A stretch of 62,008 nt of DNA from Sporosarcina koreensis (GCF_001531445.1 NZ_LQYA01000064.1:13979-75986), one strand, 5' to 3'; counted from the first letter of the stretch, positions 51,388 through 61,228 are shown. A program made the numbers and translations. The notes: generated by a model not told the origin, from the sequence alone.

Positions 51388-52629
51388 CTAGGGGCACGCC
51401 CCAGCTACATTTTTTTCTTGAACTTTTCTATCGTCTTCAGAGAATTTGATACTGATGCAAATCCCTAATCCAATGAAATAAAGAAAGCTAGAAAAAAGAT
51501 AAGCACTCGAAAAATGATCTCCTATTTCAATTAACCATCCACCTAACCCTGGACCTATTAACTGTCCGGTTGCAAAGAAAAAAGTGATAAATCCAACAGC
51601 GATGGGAAGCTGATGAGTTTTGACTTGTTCTGATACCGCTGCCTGGATTAAAACCATCAAACTTCCTGTTAATAAGCCTAATAGCGTCGCTGACAATAAA
51701 AAAATAAATGTACTTGGCCAGAAGACAGGTAGTAAAGTACCAATTATCGCCAAACACAAAGCAATAATAAGTGTAGTTCTTCGCCCCAACCAGTCTGAAC
51801 CCCCCCCTAGAATAGGACCACCTATAATTCCGAAAAGTCCAGCAACAGCAAAGGTAATACTTGCAAGATATGAAGGAATACCAACATATAGCATATAACC
51901 CGTTTGGAATAAAATTGGGATTAAATAAGCGACACCTACACTAAAGTATAGAAGTGCAATTTTCATTACCTCTTTATTTTGATATGTCACTTTTTGTACA
52001 GAGACGATGTGGATTTTCTGGCCAATAGCAGGCTCCCCTTCACCAGCTAGTTTAGGTTCTTTCAGGATAAAAGCAGCAAAAAAAGTAACTAGGGTTGAAA
52101 TAATAGCAAAAATGAGCCAAGAGAAGCGCCAAGAAAAATTATTAAATAATGCTCCCTGAATAGGGACGATGAATCCGCTTATTAACATTGCAATTCCAGA
52201 TCCGCTTAATAAGAGCCCTAAGACGAAGCCCCGCTTTTGTGGAAATGCAGCAACCATATAGGAGACTAATGGGACAAAAGCCATTGCGCTTCCTACTCCT
52301 GCCAAAATAGAGTTGGTTATCGCCCAACCAAAGGCAGGAACTAACGAGAAACCAAATAAACTTAAAGTTACAAGAAAGGCACCTATTACAATCACTCGCT
52401 TTTGCCCCAATCGCGAAGCAAATATTCCTGCTGCAATTACCATGAATAGATATCCTAGAGAAATAAATGTGCCGAGTAATCCTGCTTGAGCATGAGTAAG
52501 TTGTAATTCTTCTTGCATATACGGCATAAGTACACCGTAGGACATACGGGCGAATCCGGTTGTTGTAAGTGTAAGCATCATACCTGTCAAAGCGTAAAGC
52601 CACATACGTTTTCGTTCATTTTGAATCAT
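51388..52629 (-). CDS. MFS transporter
   Basis: A 413-residue major facilitator with 12 membrane segments. It resembles YbfB/YjiJ-type carriers: ARMSYGVLMPYMQEELQLTH near 27-47 and FASRLGQKRVIVIGA near 72 (loop 2-3). The start at 52629 (MIQNERKRMW) has AAAGGAGG 8 bases ahead; 19 extra codons upstream lack a site. It is the first gene of the cargo operon, controlled by the adjacent TetR. It may export the compound that the TetR protein senses; direction and substrate are not visible. Confidence 0.78.
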   Translation of the reverse strand: MIQNERKRMWLYALTGMMLTLTTTGFARMSYGVLMPYMQEELQLTHAQAGLLGTFISLGYLFMVIAAGIFASRLGQKRVIVIGAFLVTLSLFGFSLVPAFGWAITNSILAGVGSAMAFVPLVSYMVAAFPQKRGFVLGLLLSGSGIAMLISGFIVPIQGALFNNFSWRFSWLIFAIISTLVTFFAAFILKEPKLAGEGEPAIGQKIHIVSVQKVTYQNKEVMKIALLYFSVGVAYLIPILFQTGYMLYVGIPSYLASITFAVAGLFGIIGGPILGGGSDWLGRRTTLIIALCLAIIGTLLPVFWPSTFIFLLSATLLGLLTGSLMVLIQAAVSEQVKTHQLPIAVGFITFFFATGQLIGPGLGGWLIEIGDHFSSAYLFSSFLYFIGLGICISIKFSEDDRKVQEKNVAGACP

Positions 52630-52688
52630 TGAGAGTCCTCCTTTTTGTATAAAACCGAAGTAGTGGACATTTTTTTGATAGAACAAAA

Positions 52689-52708
52689 GAAACCTATTGG
52701 TCTCTTTT
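52689..52708 (-). promoter_or_regulatory. Candidate TetR operator before the MFS operon
   Basis: GAAACCTATTGGTCTCTTTT on the + strand. It recurs inverted, with one base change, upstream of the tetR gene at 53394-53413. The core AAACC-N4-GGTCT is a near palindrome, as TetR operators are. Confidence 0.7.
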
Positions 52709-52751
52709 TTAGTTAAAAAAAAGCTAGTCTATTAAACTTAGCATTACACTT

Positions 52752-53336
52752 TTATAGTTGTTCGACATAGCTTTGCAAGTAATGTACAGTTTGGGTTAAT
52801 GGTTCAGGACTACGATAAAGACGGCTTAAAGCAAGTGCACCTTCTAGACTGGAAAGTATAATTATAGTAGCTTGCTTTGGATTTATATCTTTAGATATTT
52901 CATTGTTTTTTTGTCCATCAATCATTAGCTGTTCAACAGATAACAATAAATCATTCATTGCTGATTGTACGTATGGGATTAATTCAGATGTAGAGTCATC
53001 AAATTCAATTGTAGCATTCATTAAGGGGCATCCGCCTTGAATAGGAACATCTCTTTCCAAAGTTGTAAATGCATCTATGAATGCTAGTAGCTGTTCCTTT
53101 ACACTCTTTTTGTCATGCATTGCATTTTTATAGTGCTCTCGCATTGTTTTCGCGGAGTATTTAAATGCTTCAATTGCTAGTTCATTTTTACTGTCAAAGT
53201 GCCGATAAATCCCTCCTTTTTTCAGTCCAGTTTCTTTCATAACGTCGCTAATAAGAGCAGAGGCATATCCCTTTTGGTTAAAAAGTTGGGATGATTTAGA
53301 AATAATCATTTGACGAGTTTTTTCACCTTTACGCAA
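52752..53336 (-). CDS. TetR-family regulator of the cargo operon
   Basis: A 194-residue TetR repressor. The helix-turn-helix is at about 7-55 (ISKSSQLFNQKGYASALISD, then VMKETGLKKGGIYRHFDSK), followed by a helical ligand domain with the GGCPLMNATIEFDD segment typical of the YxaF/AcrR-like group. The start is probably TTG at 53336, 10 bases after AAGGAG; the GTG four codons upstream overlaps that site. It probably represses itself and the MFS-thioesterase-fabF operon through the matched operators at 53394 and 52689. Confidence 0.82.
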   Translation of the reverse strand: MRKGEKTRQMIISKSSQLFNQKGYASALISDVMKETGLKKGGIYRHFDSKNELAIEAFKYSAKTMREHYKNAMHDKKSVKEQLLAFIDAFTTLERDVPIQGGCPLMNATIEFDDSTSELIPYVQSAMNDLLLSVEQLMIDGQKNNEISKDINPKQATIIILSSLEGALALSRLYRSPEPLTQTVHYLQSYVEQL

Positions 53337-53393
53337 AGTTATATACACTCCTTACCAAGATATCGATTAAGAATAGCAGCCGATTCGCCTCAC

Positions 53394-53413
53394 AAAAGAG
53401 ACCGATAGGTTTC
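53394..53413 (-). promoter_or_regulatory. Candidate TetR operator before tetR
   Basis: AAAAGAGACCGATAGGTTTC on the + strand, the reverse complement of the MFS-side operator apart from one base. It lies about 58 bases upstream of the tetR start. Confidence 0.7.
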
Positions 53414-53488
53414 ATATAAATAATACTTCAAATTAATTTCTATGTCAACTTAAGCGAGCTGGCAAATAGAAAAAGGAAATGAATCCAG

Positions 53489-53587
53489 TTTGAACATTTA
53501 GAAAAAATTGTTCGGGCACTCGATATTGAAGATATGAATGAAGTTTTTTCTATTATTAAAGAAGATGAAAACGAAGATATAAAATAA
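53489..53587 (+). pseudogene. XRE repressor C-terminal relic
   Basis: The + strand reads FEHLEKIVRALDIEDMNEVF, then SIIKEDENEDIK*, the usual end of an XRE repressor. Upstream the frame is broken (LANRKRK*IQ). It is a leftover of a regulator cut when the cargo was inserted or changed. Confidence 0.6.
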
Positions 53588-53659
53588 GTCACTTCAAGAC
53601 TTAACAATTAATACATGAATTTTAATGGAGTAATATATTTATTGATATACTAAATCATC

Positions 53660-53707
53660 ATTAAACACCACGACTTGACCAGGTAGTAAGGAGTCGTGGT
53701 GTTTTAA
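53660..53707. terminator. Terminator of tcpC (and of the XRE relic)
   Basis: ACACCACGACT and AGTCGTGGTGT form an 11-bp perfect stem over about 16 bases, with T-rich flanks on both strands. Confidence 0.8.
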
Positions 53708-53718
53708 ATAATATATTT

Positions 53719-54630
53719 TTATTCTACAATCATCCAATTTGTCTCTTTTTCTAACGTGAGTATATATTGTGAAAACTGTGTTGCTTTTGTCGTTTCATCA
53801 ATATATTTAACAGTAACCCAGACTTTTATTTGACTATCTTTTGATTGGAAAACTGGATGGACTAGCTCTGAAAATAGATAATCCTTACCGATTGGTGGTA
53901 AGGCACTATTTTTCACATAATAGGCAAGTTCTTTATCTGTGGCAGTCGGATAAAACGCAAAGAACGTCTCCAAAATTTCTGTCACTTCATGCACGGTATC
54001 AGAATCGACTGTTCCATTACTTTCAGGTTGTTTTGGTTCATAATCAGATTTTTTCGGTAAGCTCCACAAGGTAGGATTTTGAGTAATTACTAAGTTTCCT
54101 AACTTATCTTGATGAAGTAGAATATGAAAGGTAGAGTGTACCCACTTACTATTTTTATCCTCTGTAATTTTTTGTTCTACCGAATAAACAACCGCGTAAG
54201 TATCCCCATTTTCCTGCGATACCGACCAAATGTTTATATTACCTACACTAGAACTGGTCGGAATATCTCTTCTTATGGAATCTACATTTAAAGCTTGCAA
54301 TTCTTCTGTCAAGTAATCTTTGATCTTTTCCGCCCGTTGTTCAATGGAATCTTTTTCGTTTTGCCATGTATAATAGTCTTTCACAAATTTTTTAGTAAAG
54401 CTTTCAATCGCATTTGTATCTATCATCTGGGTTTCAATGATTTCTCTTTCATGAATGGTATGCTGGTCAATCGCTGTAAAGTTTTTATATATCGCAAAGG
54501 TAAGACTTCCAATGAGGACTATCCATAACATCATCACTGATTTTTTTTGTGTTCCAACAGTCCGTACTTTCCGTCTTTTAGATTTTGCTTCTAGCGTTTG
54601 TTTTTCTTTTTTCTTAAAAAAGCTTTTCAT
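53719..54630 (-). CDS. tcpC: Conjugation channel protein TcpC (Orf13 type)
   Basis: A 303-residue bitopic protein. A basic cytoplasmic N-terminus is followed by one membrane segment at about 32-50 (MMLWIVLIGSLTFAIY). Two NTF2-like domains outside follow (INIWSVSQENGDTYAVVYSV; later IKVWVTVKYIDETTKATQF). TcpC is the VirB8-like part of the transfer channel in Tn916 and pCW3. AAAGGAC lies before the ATG. It is the last gene of the transfer operon and follows the NlpC/P60 gene by 15 bases. Confidence 0.83.
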   Translation of the reverse strand: MKSFFKKKEKQTLEAKSKRRKVRTVGTQKKSVMMLWIVLIGSLTFAIYKNFTAIDQHTIHEREIIETQMIDTNAIESFTKKFVKDYYTWQNEKDSIEQRAEKIKDYLTEELQALNVDSIRRDIPTSSSVGNINIWSVSQENGDTYAVVYSVEQKITEDKNSKWVHSTFHILLHQDKLGNLVITQNPTLWSLPKKSDYEPKQPESNGTVDSDTVHEVTEILETFFAFYPTATDKELAYYVKNSALPPIGKDYLFSELVHPVFQSKDSQIKVWVTVKYIDETTKATQFSQYILTLEKETNWMIVE

Positions 54631-54645
54631 CTATTCCAGTCCTTT

Positions 54646-55668
54646 CTATTGTTTAATACGTCCAGCCCCTATTAAGTGTTTTTGCCAATAAGAAGACGTC
54701 AAATCCGCATAACCTATCGGGTCGCCTGCATTATACATTTGGTTTTCTCCAAGATATATTCCAACGTGAGTAACATATGTTCCAGAGTTATACGTGGAAT
54801 GAAAGAACACTAAATCACCCGGTTTTGCTTGAGTTAGTGGAATATGTTCTGTCACATCATATTGCCGCTGTGCTGTTCTTGGTAGGCTAATTCCAGCCTT
54901 CTGGTAACTCCATTGTGTGAGTCCACTACAATCAAAGGAGGTGTTAGGATGAGCCCCTCCGAAAACATAAGGATATCCCTCATATTTCAATGCTTCCTCC
55001 ATCACAAGTTGCACCGTTTCACCATCAAATTGTGGAGAGTGAAAATATTGATTGACCAAATCGGCATAAAACATATTGCCGTACAGATAACGCCAACCAC
55101 CGTTCTTCTTTACGGCAATCGGATTGGAATAAGTGGTTTTAGTTCCACCTGAATGTTCCTTCGCAAAGCTTTGGGCTAGGTCAAAACTATATTTCTTACC
55201 TCTTTGTGCAACATAATCAATGAAACCACCACCGTAGTTATAAGCTTGTATGACCGTATTTCTATCTACCCCTTTAGACTCTGAAGATTGAATTAAGTCT
55301 GCAAAATATTTTACACCTTGCTTGATAGACGCTTCTTCTGAATCTAACGAATTAGGTGGTAATCCCATGGATTCACTCGATTGCATCACATCGACTAACT
55401 TTCCACCACTCTCCACTTCAATGATGGCAAGTAATATGGATACATACTCACTAACGCCATATTCTTTTGCATATTTCTCTACCATTGGCTGATGTTTTAA
55501 TACATCGGCGGATACGGATATACTGTCTATGTCATGAATGAAATCACTGCTATCCGATGAATGTTCTTCATTCGATATAAATATCGCTACAAATGCTAAT
55601 AGCCCTAAAAAGGCAAGAAAACCTAATCCTCCAACAATGAACATGACCTTTAATTTCATCACTTTCAT
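54646..55668 (-). CDS. Lysozyme-like plus NlpC/P60 cell-wall hydrolase (Orf14 type)
   Basis: A 340-residue wall hydrolase that opens peptidoglycan for the conjugation channel. One N-terminal membrane segment (9-31) is followed by a lysozyme-like domain with catalytic Glu in LLAIIEVESGG near 85. The C-terminal NlpC/P60 domain from about 220 has Cys in FDCSGLTQW and His in VTHVGIYLG. It matches Tn916 Orf14/TcpG in order and domains. Its ATG overlaps the stop of the upstream VirB6-like gene by one base (TAATG-type). Confidence 0.85.
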   Translation of the reverse strand: MKVMKLKVMFIVGGLGFLAFLGLLAFVAIFISNEEHSSDSSDFIHDIDSISVSADVLKHQPMVEKYAKEYGVSEYVSILLAIIEVESGGKLVDVMQSSESMGLPPNSLDSEEASIKQGVKYFADLIQSSESKGVDRNTVIQAYNYGGGFIDYVAQRGKKYSFDLAQSFAKEHSGGTKTTYSNPIAVKKNGGWRYLYGNMFYADLVNQYFHSPQFDGETVQLVMEEALKYEGYPYVFGGAHPNTSFDCSGLTQWSYQKAGISLPRTAQRQYDVTEHIPLTQAKPGDLVFFHSTYNSGTYVTHVGIYLGENQMYNAGDPIGYADLTSSYWQKHLIGAGRIKQ

Positions 55669-57794
55669 TAGCGTTTCCTCCTAACTGCATGGATTGGACG
55701 CTTGATGATTTTCCGACTATTATTTGAACGAGACCGTTTTTCATTGGAAGATCGGTTCTCTTTTTTAATAGGTGGTTTGGTATCATCCGTAAAATGTTCT
55801 TTTCTGTCTGGATGCGATACCTGGCGTTGTAATTTGAATTGCTTCATATGCTCACTTTTTGCGGCAGGCTTAGTCTTTTCTTTTGATTCGACAACTGGAT
55901 TCTTTAATTGATCTTGATAAACAGATTCATTGACATTATGCGTGACTGGTCGCTTATGACTGTCAAATTCCAGAGAAGGCGAACGTCTTTTATCCAACGC
56001 TTTCCGTCTATCTGCAATGATTTGACGATGTTTTACTTGACGGTCTGCATCTGTTTTGTGTCTCTTTTCTTTTGCTTGTTTCATGCCTTCTTTAAAATCA
56101 CGGGCAGGTCTTGTCAATTGTTCTTTTCCTTGCATCACCGCATAGTGGGCAGTGGTAGGTAAATCATGGATTTGTTCTTTACGATGCTTAATATTTGCAC
56201 GTAATTGATTTTTTGCACCTACCATTTTCCCTGTGACTTGACCTACTTTTTGACTGAGAGATGTTGGTTTCGTCTTTTCTTTCGGTTGTTTTTTATTATT
56301 TTTTGTCGTCGATGTTAACCGTTGCAATGGGCGGAGGGGAGAGGACGAACCTTTTGTTTGTTTTGATTTCCCAACCATGGCCCCGACTGTTGCTCCAGCT
56401 GTTGCCCCCGCAAGCGTACGTCCGATTGTTCGTTGTAATCTACGACTCCCACGATTAAACATGTGGTAAGGTCGTCGCATCACTTTACGGCCGACATTTT
56501 GTGAATCATTACTTTGTAAGCTAAACATACTCATAATGTCACCAAGTTTCATGTAAATCCCGGCAAATGTTACAATCTGCAAGAACGCGATTAAGAAAAA
56601 TGGATAACTTGTTGTTAAACTGTACAGCATGGAGGAAATACTAAAAGCAACGGTAATGATTAACGTGATTCCTGCACGAAGCATAATCACATTAAACAGT
56701 CTCATAATCGCTTGTTTTCCCATATTTTCAAAAGTTGGAATCATGGATAACAGGAAACTAATCGGTAAAAACATCGCATAAATAATAAACAGAATTTGTG
56801 AGAAAATCATAATGCCCGATAGAAGAAATACGAAAACAGAGATCCCGATATTAAACAGAAACAAAAAGAAGACCATTCCTAAACGTGTCGTGGTCTTCGT
56901 AATCGTTAAATTTTTATTGTCATGATTTTCAATTTCTGTCTTAACTGCATTTTCACGGTCTTTTCCATTATTCGTATCAGGATTGATAGAAACTAACGTA
57001 TCAACCCGATCTTCACCAATCGTTTCTTTGTCCGAATCATCAAATTGCAACAACATCCATGGTTGCTCTATTTGAATAGAAAAGAGGTTATTCCGTATCA
57101 TATCGACACTATCTTTTCCTTGGCTAGTAGAGCTAGGCATTAATATTTTTGTTCCTAAATCTAAACTTGCTTGACTAATATCCGCTGAAAAATCATTGAT
57201 TTTCGTAATATAGGTTGGTGCATAAGCAATAAAAGAAGCTGATAACAAGAACACAACTAAAAAATTCATAATCGCTCGAATCGCTTTCGTTGTTTCTCGT
57301 TTCATTAATCCCGTATAGGCAACGTAAATTCCAATAATCAAGATAAATAGCAGCAAGAATCCGACATAAAATCCCGAACTACTAAAACCACTTGCCGTAA
57401 TCCCCGCTAATGTTTGCATATTCTTCCCAATCGCATCCGCTGTTTGAGAAATGAAATCAAGGGAGTAGGCTTGTTGGATTAAGTAGCCTGTCGCATTTGA
57501 TAAATATAGAATTATTATCCAAATGAAGTTGGTAATCGTATAAAGTCCATACATAACTTGTTTACCAATTCCATCATTCCAGTTCCACGGAAGCCAATCC
57601 CAACCTGTATCGACATAAAAATCTAATTGATAATGATCTAATGGATAAAGGGAATACAAATTATCTTCTGATACCGTATCATCGACTAATCCCGCAGCTT
57701 GCGCAAAAGCACCAAGTAATAGAAGACAGAGAAAAACGGTAGCACCAATGAGTACTACCGTTAAAATCACTTTTTTCAATTGTCGTTTCTTCAC
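55668..57794 (-). CDS. VirB6-like membrane protein (Orf15/TcpH type)
   Basis: A 708-residue protein with about eight membrane segments in the first 450 residues and a long basic, low-complexity tail. The tail includes LAGATAGATVGAMVG and many Lys/Arg blocks ending in HAVRRKR. It matches the polytopic core of the Tn916/pCW3 channel. I chose GTG at 57794 with GAGGTGAT ahead, four bases after the VirB4-like stop; a longer frame of 34 codons overlaps that gene without a site. Confidence 0.82.
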   Translation of the reverse strand: MKKRQLKKVILTVVLIGATVFLCLLLLGAFAQAAGLVDDTVSEDNLYSLYPLDHYQLDFYVDTGWDWLPWNWNDGIGKQVMYGLYTITNFIWIIILYLSNATGYLIQQAYSLDFISQTADAIGKNMQTLAGITASGFSSSGFYVGFLLLFILIIGIYVAYTGLMKRETTKAIRAIMNFLVVFLLSASFIAYAPTYITKINDFSADISQASLDLGTKILMPSSTSQGKDSVDMIRNNLFSIQIEQPWMLLQFDDSDKETIGEDRVDTLVSINPDTNNGKDRENAVKTEIENHDNKNLTITKTTTRLGMVFFLFLFNIGISVFVFLLSGIMIFSQILFIIYAMFLPISFLLSMIPTFENMGKQAIMRLFNVIMLRAGITLIITVAFSISSMLYSLTTSYPFFLIAFLQIVTFAGIYMKLGDIMSMFSLQSNDSQNVGRKVMRRPYHMFNRGSRRLQRTIGRTLAGATAGATVGAMVGKSKQTKGSSSPLRPLQRLTSTTKNNKKQPKEKTKPTSLSQKVGQVTGKMVGAKNQLRANIKHRKEQIHDLPTTAHYAVMQGKEQLTRPARDFKEGMKQAKEKRHKTDADRQVKHRQIIADRRKALDKRRSPSLEFDSHKRPVTHNVNESVYQDQLKNPVVESKEKTKPAAKSEHMKQFKLQRQVSHPDRKEHFTDDTKPPIKKENRSSNEKRSRSNNSRKIIKRPIHAVRRKR

Positions 57795-57798
57795 ATCA

Positions 57799-60252
57799 TC
57801 ACCTCGTCCCTTTCTCATTTGTAGGTGGCCGAGTATCGAATGCATCAAATAAATCTTCAAAAACAGGATGGACTTGAATAATCCCAACCCGTCCATATAA
57901 ATCTTGAATCAAACATTGACCGTTTTCTAGTTCGCGTAACCGCCTTTGATTACCCTCATCTTCTTTATCGACCCCGAAAAACTCTAATGTTTTTTTAATT
58001 TCATTAATATCCCTAGAACGAAAGGCAAACTTTACACCGATATTGTTTTTTAATTTCTCATCCGTTAAATCATCTGCGTTTTGCGTCACAAAATATACAC
58101 CGGCATTCATGGCGCGTCCTGCACGAACCAATTTATTCGAGAGTGTTTTCCCTTGTGCGACTTGTAAAAAACTCCAAGCTTCATCCAAATCAACAATTTT
58201 AAATATGCTTCGATCAGAATGGATAAAGTCTAATGCGAAGGTAGAAATTACAATCAGCATCGCAACACTAAGTAATTCCATTGTTGTGTATTCCTTAAAC
58301 CCCGTTTCTGCATCGGGCAATACTAAATCAGCGACTTGAATAATATTTAACTGTTTTTCCAAACTAATCGAATTTTTCACCGTTCCATCGGAAAATAGAA
58401 GGTGAGCAAAATCATAATCCGTAAAACTGTCGATATGATCGGCGATGGGACGCGCTAATGGATTTGGATCACTTCTAAGTTCTTGGATAACAAGAAGTAA
58501 CCCACGTTCCTCTTGTTGACTGACCGCACGAATGGCCCGTCGTAATACAGGAAATTTATCTCCATCCCGGCTTGATATACCTGTAAGAAAGGTGAGAATA
58601 TCAATCGCAAGGCTTTCTGAATCCTTTTTCTTTTTCATGATGACATACGGATCAAGCAAGCCTTTATTTTTATCATCGCTTGATAAATTGACCACATTAA
58701 TTTCATGTGCCATTTCAGGCAATGTTTCTTTCCAGTTGCCACGTTCTGCTTTTGGATCAACGATAAGAGCTTGTCCACCAAATAAGACAGCATAATATAC
58801 AAGTAGGTTATTTGAAAAAGATTTCCCACCACCAAGTGAACCTAAGAAAGCAGAAGCCAAAGCATTCGTTACAGAACCTTTTACCCCTTGACTTGCTAAA
58901 CTCGGATTCAAATACACATTGCGTCCTGTATCTAAGTTATAGCCAATATAAATCCCTTCTGTTTCACCAAGCATTTGGGTTGCTCCAAATCCAAGACCGG
59001 CTAAAAAATCAGATGTAACATACTGAATATAATCATTCATATATCGTTTACTAGCGGGAATAAATTCATTGTGTAACCCAATCATATCTCCAAAGGGACG
59101 AACAAGTTTTACGTTCAAATCATCGTAAAAATCTTTCACTTCATTACAACGTTGTTTCAGTTCGTCTAAGGTAGATGCCGAAACCCGAATGACATAACTT
59201 AACTTGTACATCGATTCTTTACTTTGATCGAGTACGTCTTCTAATTCATTCACTTGTTCTAGGGCTTCTAGCACATTACTTCCTGTTTCATTGTTGGATT
59301 CCCACGCATGATTATCCAAATCTTTCAGTTCTTTTTTCTTATTCCGTACGGTCGATAATGCTTTTTTATTCGTAACAATTTCCACATTCATGGATGTATC
59401 AATCGGAAACGTAAATTGTTGTTGCTGGTAATAAAAGACTTCATCTGAAGGAAACTCCAAATCGCCAACAATTGAATTAATCGTAAAATAAGCAACATAG
59501 GTTGTTTGTTCTTCTTGTTCGATTTTTAAATAACGCTGGTTTTCTTCCATTAAACAACGTGTTGGTTTAATGATGTCATAACGTTTCACTAATGTTTCTT
59601 GTTTTAATTTCTTTAGGGGAAGCACATAGTCATATTCTTCATAAGCAGTATCTGATTGACCATGTAAATGTTCGATCAAATAACCAAAATCATTTTTATT
59701 TAAAGGTCGGATTTTGAACCGTCTTGAAATTTTGTGTTGTAGCAAAGATTCCATTTTAGAGAAGCGTCTTATTTCATCATGAGGCATCGAAACAAAATCC
59801 CCCATTAAATGATGGTTCACATCACGAAAAAAAGAAGATAGTGAATTTCTAATCGATTTCCCCATTGTTTTCATACTAACTTCTTCTTCATTCAAGAGCA
59901 GTTTAAAACCAATAAAGAAACGATAGTCTACTTGGTGTTCCCCAATCATCGAAACAAGCGCTTCCGTTTGATCATCAATTCGTGCATAAGCAACATCTTT
60001 TAATCGACCAGTAACTAAGTCTTTACTTCGTTCTTGAACAGAACGAATACTACTCGCCGTACTAATTTGTAGGGCATGAAATTTTCCGTCTTGATTTTGT
60101 GCAATTAATTGGCGAAAATGATCATGTACTTGAACTTTTTCATCTGGTGATAAAAAAGAATAATTATAGGGAAGCAATTCATAATAAGCAAAACATTCGC
60201 CATCATGATTAAAGACGAGATTATTTTCTATATATTTAATCGGATAACGCAT
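57799..60252 (-). CDS. VirB4-like conjugation ATPase (Orf16/TcpF type)
   Basis: An 817-residue ATPase that powers the transfer channel. Walker A is GSLGGGKSF near residue 470, and Walker B is FKIVDLDEAWSF with VTQNADDL further on (VirB4 motif). The N-terminal 300 residues are the TraC-like part. The start at 60252 (MRYPIKYIEN) has AAGGAG 8 bases ahead, inside the end of tcpE, so the genes overlap by 17 bases. Length is normal. Confidence 0.87.
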   Translation of the reverse strand: MRYPIKYIENNLVFNHDGECFAYYELLPYNYSFLSPDEKVQVHDHFRQLIAQNQDGKFHALQISTASSIRSVQERSKDLVTGRLKDVAYARIDDQTEALVSMIGEHQVDYRFFIGFKLLLNEEEVSMKTMGKSIRNSLSSFFRDVNHHLMGDFVSMPHDEIRRFSKMESLLQHKISRRFKIRPLNKNDFGYLIEHLHGQSDTAYEEYDYVLPLKKLKQETLVKRYDIIKPTRCLMEENQRYLKIEQEEQTTYVAYFTINSIVGDLEFPSDEVFYYQQQQFTFPIDTSMNVEIVTNKKALSTVRNKKKELKDLDNHAWESNNETGSNVLEALEQVNELEDVLDQSKESMYKLSYVIRVSASTLDELKQRCNEVKDFYDDLNVKLVRPFGDMIGLHNEFIPASKRYMNDYIQYVTSDFLAGLGFGATQMLGETEGIYIGYNLDTGRNVYLNPSLASQGVKGSVTNALASAFLGSLGGGKSFSNNLLVYYAVLFGGQALIVDPKAERGNWKETLPEMAHEINVVNLSSDDKNKGLLDPYVIMKKKKDSESLAIDILTFLTGISSRDGDKFPVLRRAIRAVSQQEERGLLLVIQELRSDPNPLARPIADHIDSFTDYDFAHLLFSDGTVKNSISLEKQLNIIQVADLVLPDAETGFKEYTTMELLSVAMLIVISTFALDFIHSDRSIFKIVDLDEAWSFLQVAQGKTLSNKLVRAGRAMNAGVYFVTQNADDLTDEKLKNNIGVKFAFRSRDINEIKKTLEFFGVDKEDEGNQRRLRELENGQCLIQDLYGRVGIIQVHPVFEDLFDAFDTRPPTNEKGTR

Positions 60253-60628
60253 GGACTTCACTCCTTACAGCAGTAATATTTTCATTCATTTTCACTTGTT
60301 GTAATTTGACCGGCTTCCCTGCATAAGTTATTTTAGGACGAAAAAAGTAAGTGATAACGGATTTTAAGAAGCTATACGGCTTTTTGCCATCAAACGTTTT
60401 TTGACTCATAAACCATGTTAATCCTACTGGGATTCCCACATATTTTAATAGTGCTCCATTGATCAATGAGAGTGGCGGAAGATTCCCGAGTAACATGACG
60501 AGTAGTAAAGAAAGTACAAACCACGACATTTGATTAAATGTGACAGGAAATGGCAAACGAAAATCATTGATTGCATAAATAACTTTTTCAACCGACCAAA
60601 TACGTGTATAACTTTTTAATTTTTTCAT
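60236..60628 (-). CDS. tcpE: TcpE-family conjugation membrane protein (Orf17 type)
   Basis: A 130-residue protein with two membrane segments near 34-52 and 60-75 (WFVLSLLLVMLLGNLPPLSL; YVGIPVGLTWFMSQKTFDG) and the TcpE-like signature KTFDGKKPYSFLKSVITYFF. It is part of the transfer complex. Start at 60628 has AAAGGAGAACTT just ahead. It lies between ardA and the VirB4-like gene as in Tn916. Confidence 0.83.
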   Translation of the reverse strand: MKKLKSYTRIWSVEKVIYAINDFRLPFPVTFNQMSWFVLSLLLVMLLGNLPPLSLINGALLKYVGIPVGLTWFMSQKTFDGKKPYSFLKSVITYFFRPKITYAGKPVKLQQVKMNENITAVRSEVHALSD

Positions 60629-60692
60629 AAGTTCTCCTTTCAAAAAGAAAACAGCCTGCACCACAGACTGTTTCGTAATTTTTAATATTTAT

Positions 60693-61193
60693 TTATCCAA
60701 GATATTCAAACACACCATGTGATGTAACGAGGAAATTACCGTTTATTTCTAAGTCTCTTCCAAGTGATTGATAATCAATATAGTTCTGTAAATTAGTAGG
60801 GACTTCACCAAGCATGCCTGTTTCTTCTACATAGTAGCGAGCCACATCTTCCATATCTTCACAATCTGTATAACAAATAATATCTTCTTGATGTTCTAAT
60901 AATTCTTCTAGGCTATCAAACCAGTAGCCTTGAATCTCAGATAGTTCATGATAAATTGGTGAGCCTTCTAATTCTTGTACCATTGCACACAATCGGTTGA
61001 TTTCAGTAATTGGAGTGTATTCACCAATTTCAAATGGCAATTCATAATCATGTATGGCGTATTCTTCATATTCACTATTTAAGCCAATTCGTTCTTTCAC
61101 ATCTTCCATATCGATTGGTGGTGTAAACCAAGTCCCTACCAGTTCACCCTCGTTATATTTTTCGAGATTTGCTATATAAACTTGCATATCCAT
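60693..61193 (-). CDS. ardA: Antirestriction protein ArdA (Orf18 type)
   Basis: A 166-residue acidic DNA-mimic that blocks type I restriction enzymes as the element enters a new cell. Seen are QVYIANLEKYNEGELVGTWF, then EEYAIHDYELPF and the C-terminal IDYQSLGRDLEINGNFLVTS, standard for ArdA, with many Asp/Glu. Start at 61193 has AAGGATG about 9 bases upstream. It precedes tcpE by 64 bases. Confidence 0.87.
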   Translation of the reverse strand: MDMQVYIANLEKYNEGELVGTWFTPPIDMEDVKERIGLNSEYEEYAIHDYELPFEIGEYTPITEINRLCAMVQELEGSPIYHELSEIQGYWFDSLEELLEHQEDIICYTDCEDMEDVARYYVEETGMLGEVPTNLQNYIDYQSLGRDLEINGNFLVTSHGVFEYLG

Positions 61194-61228
61194 AGTTTTC
61201 ACATCCTTTTTATTTAAAGTGGGCATAA

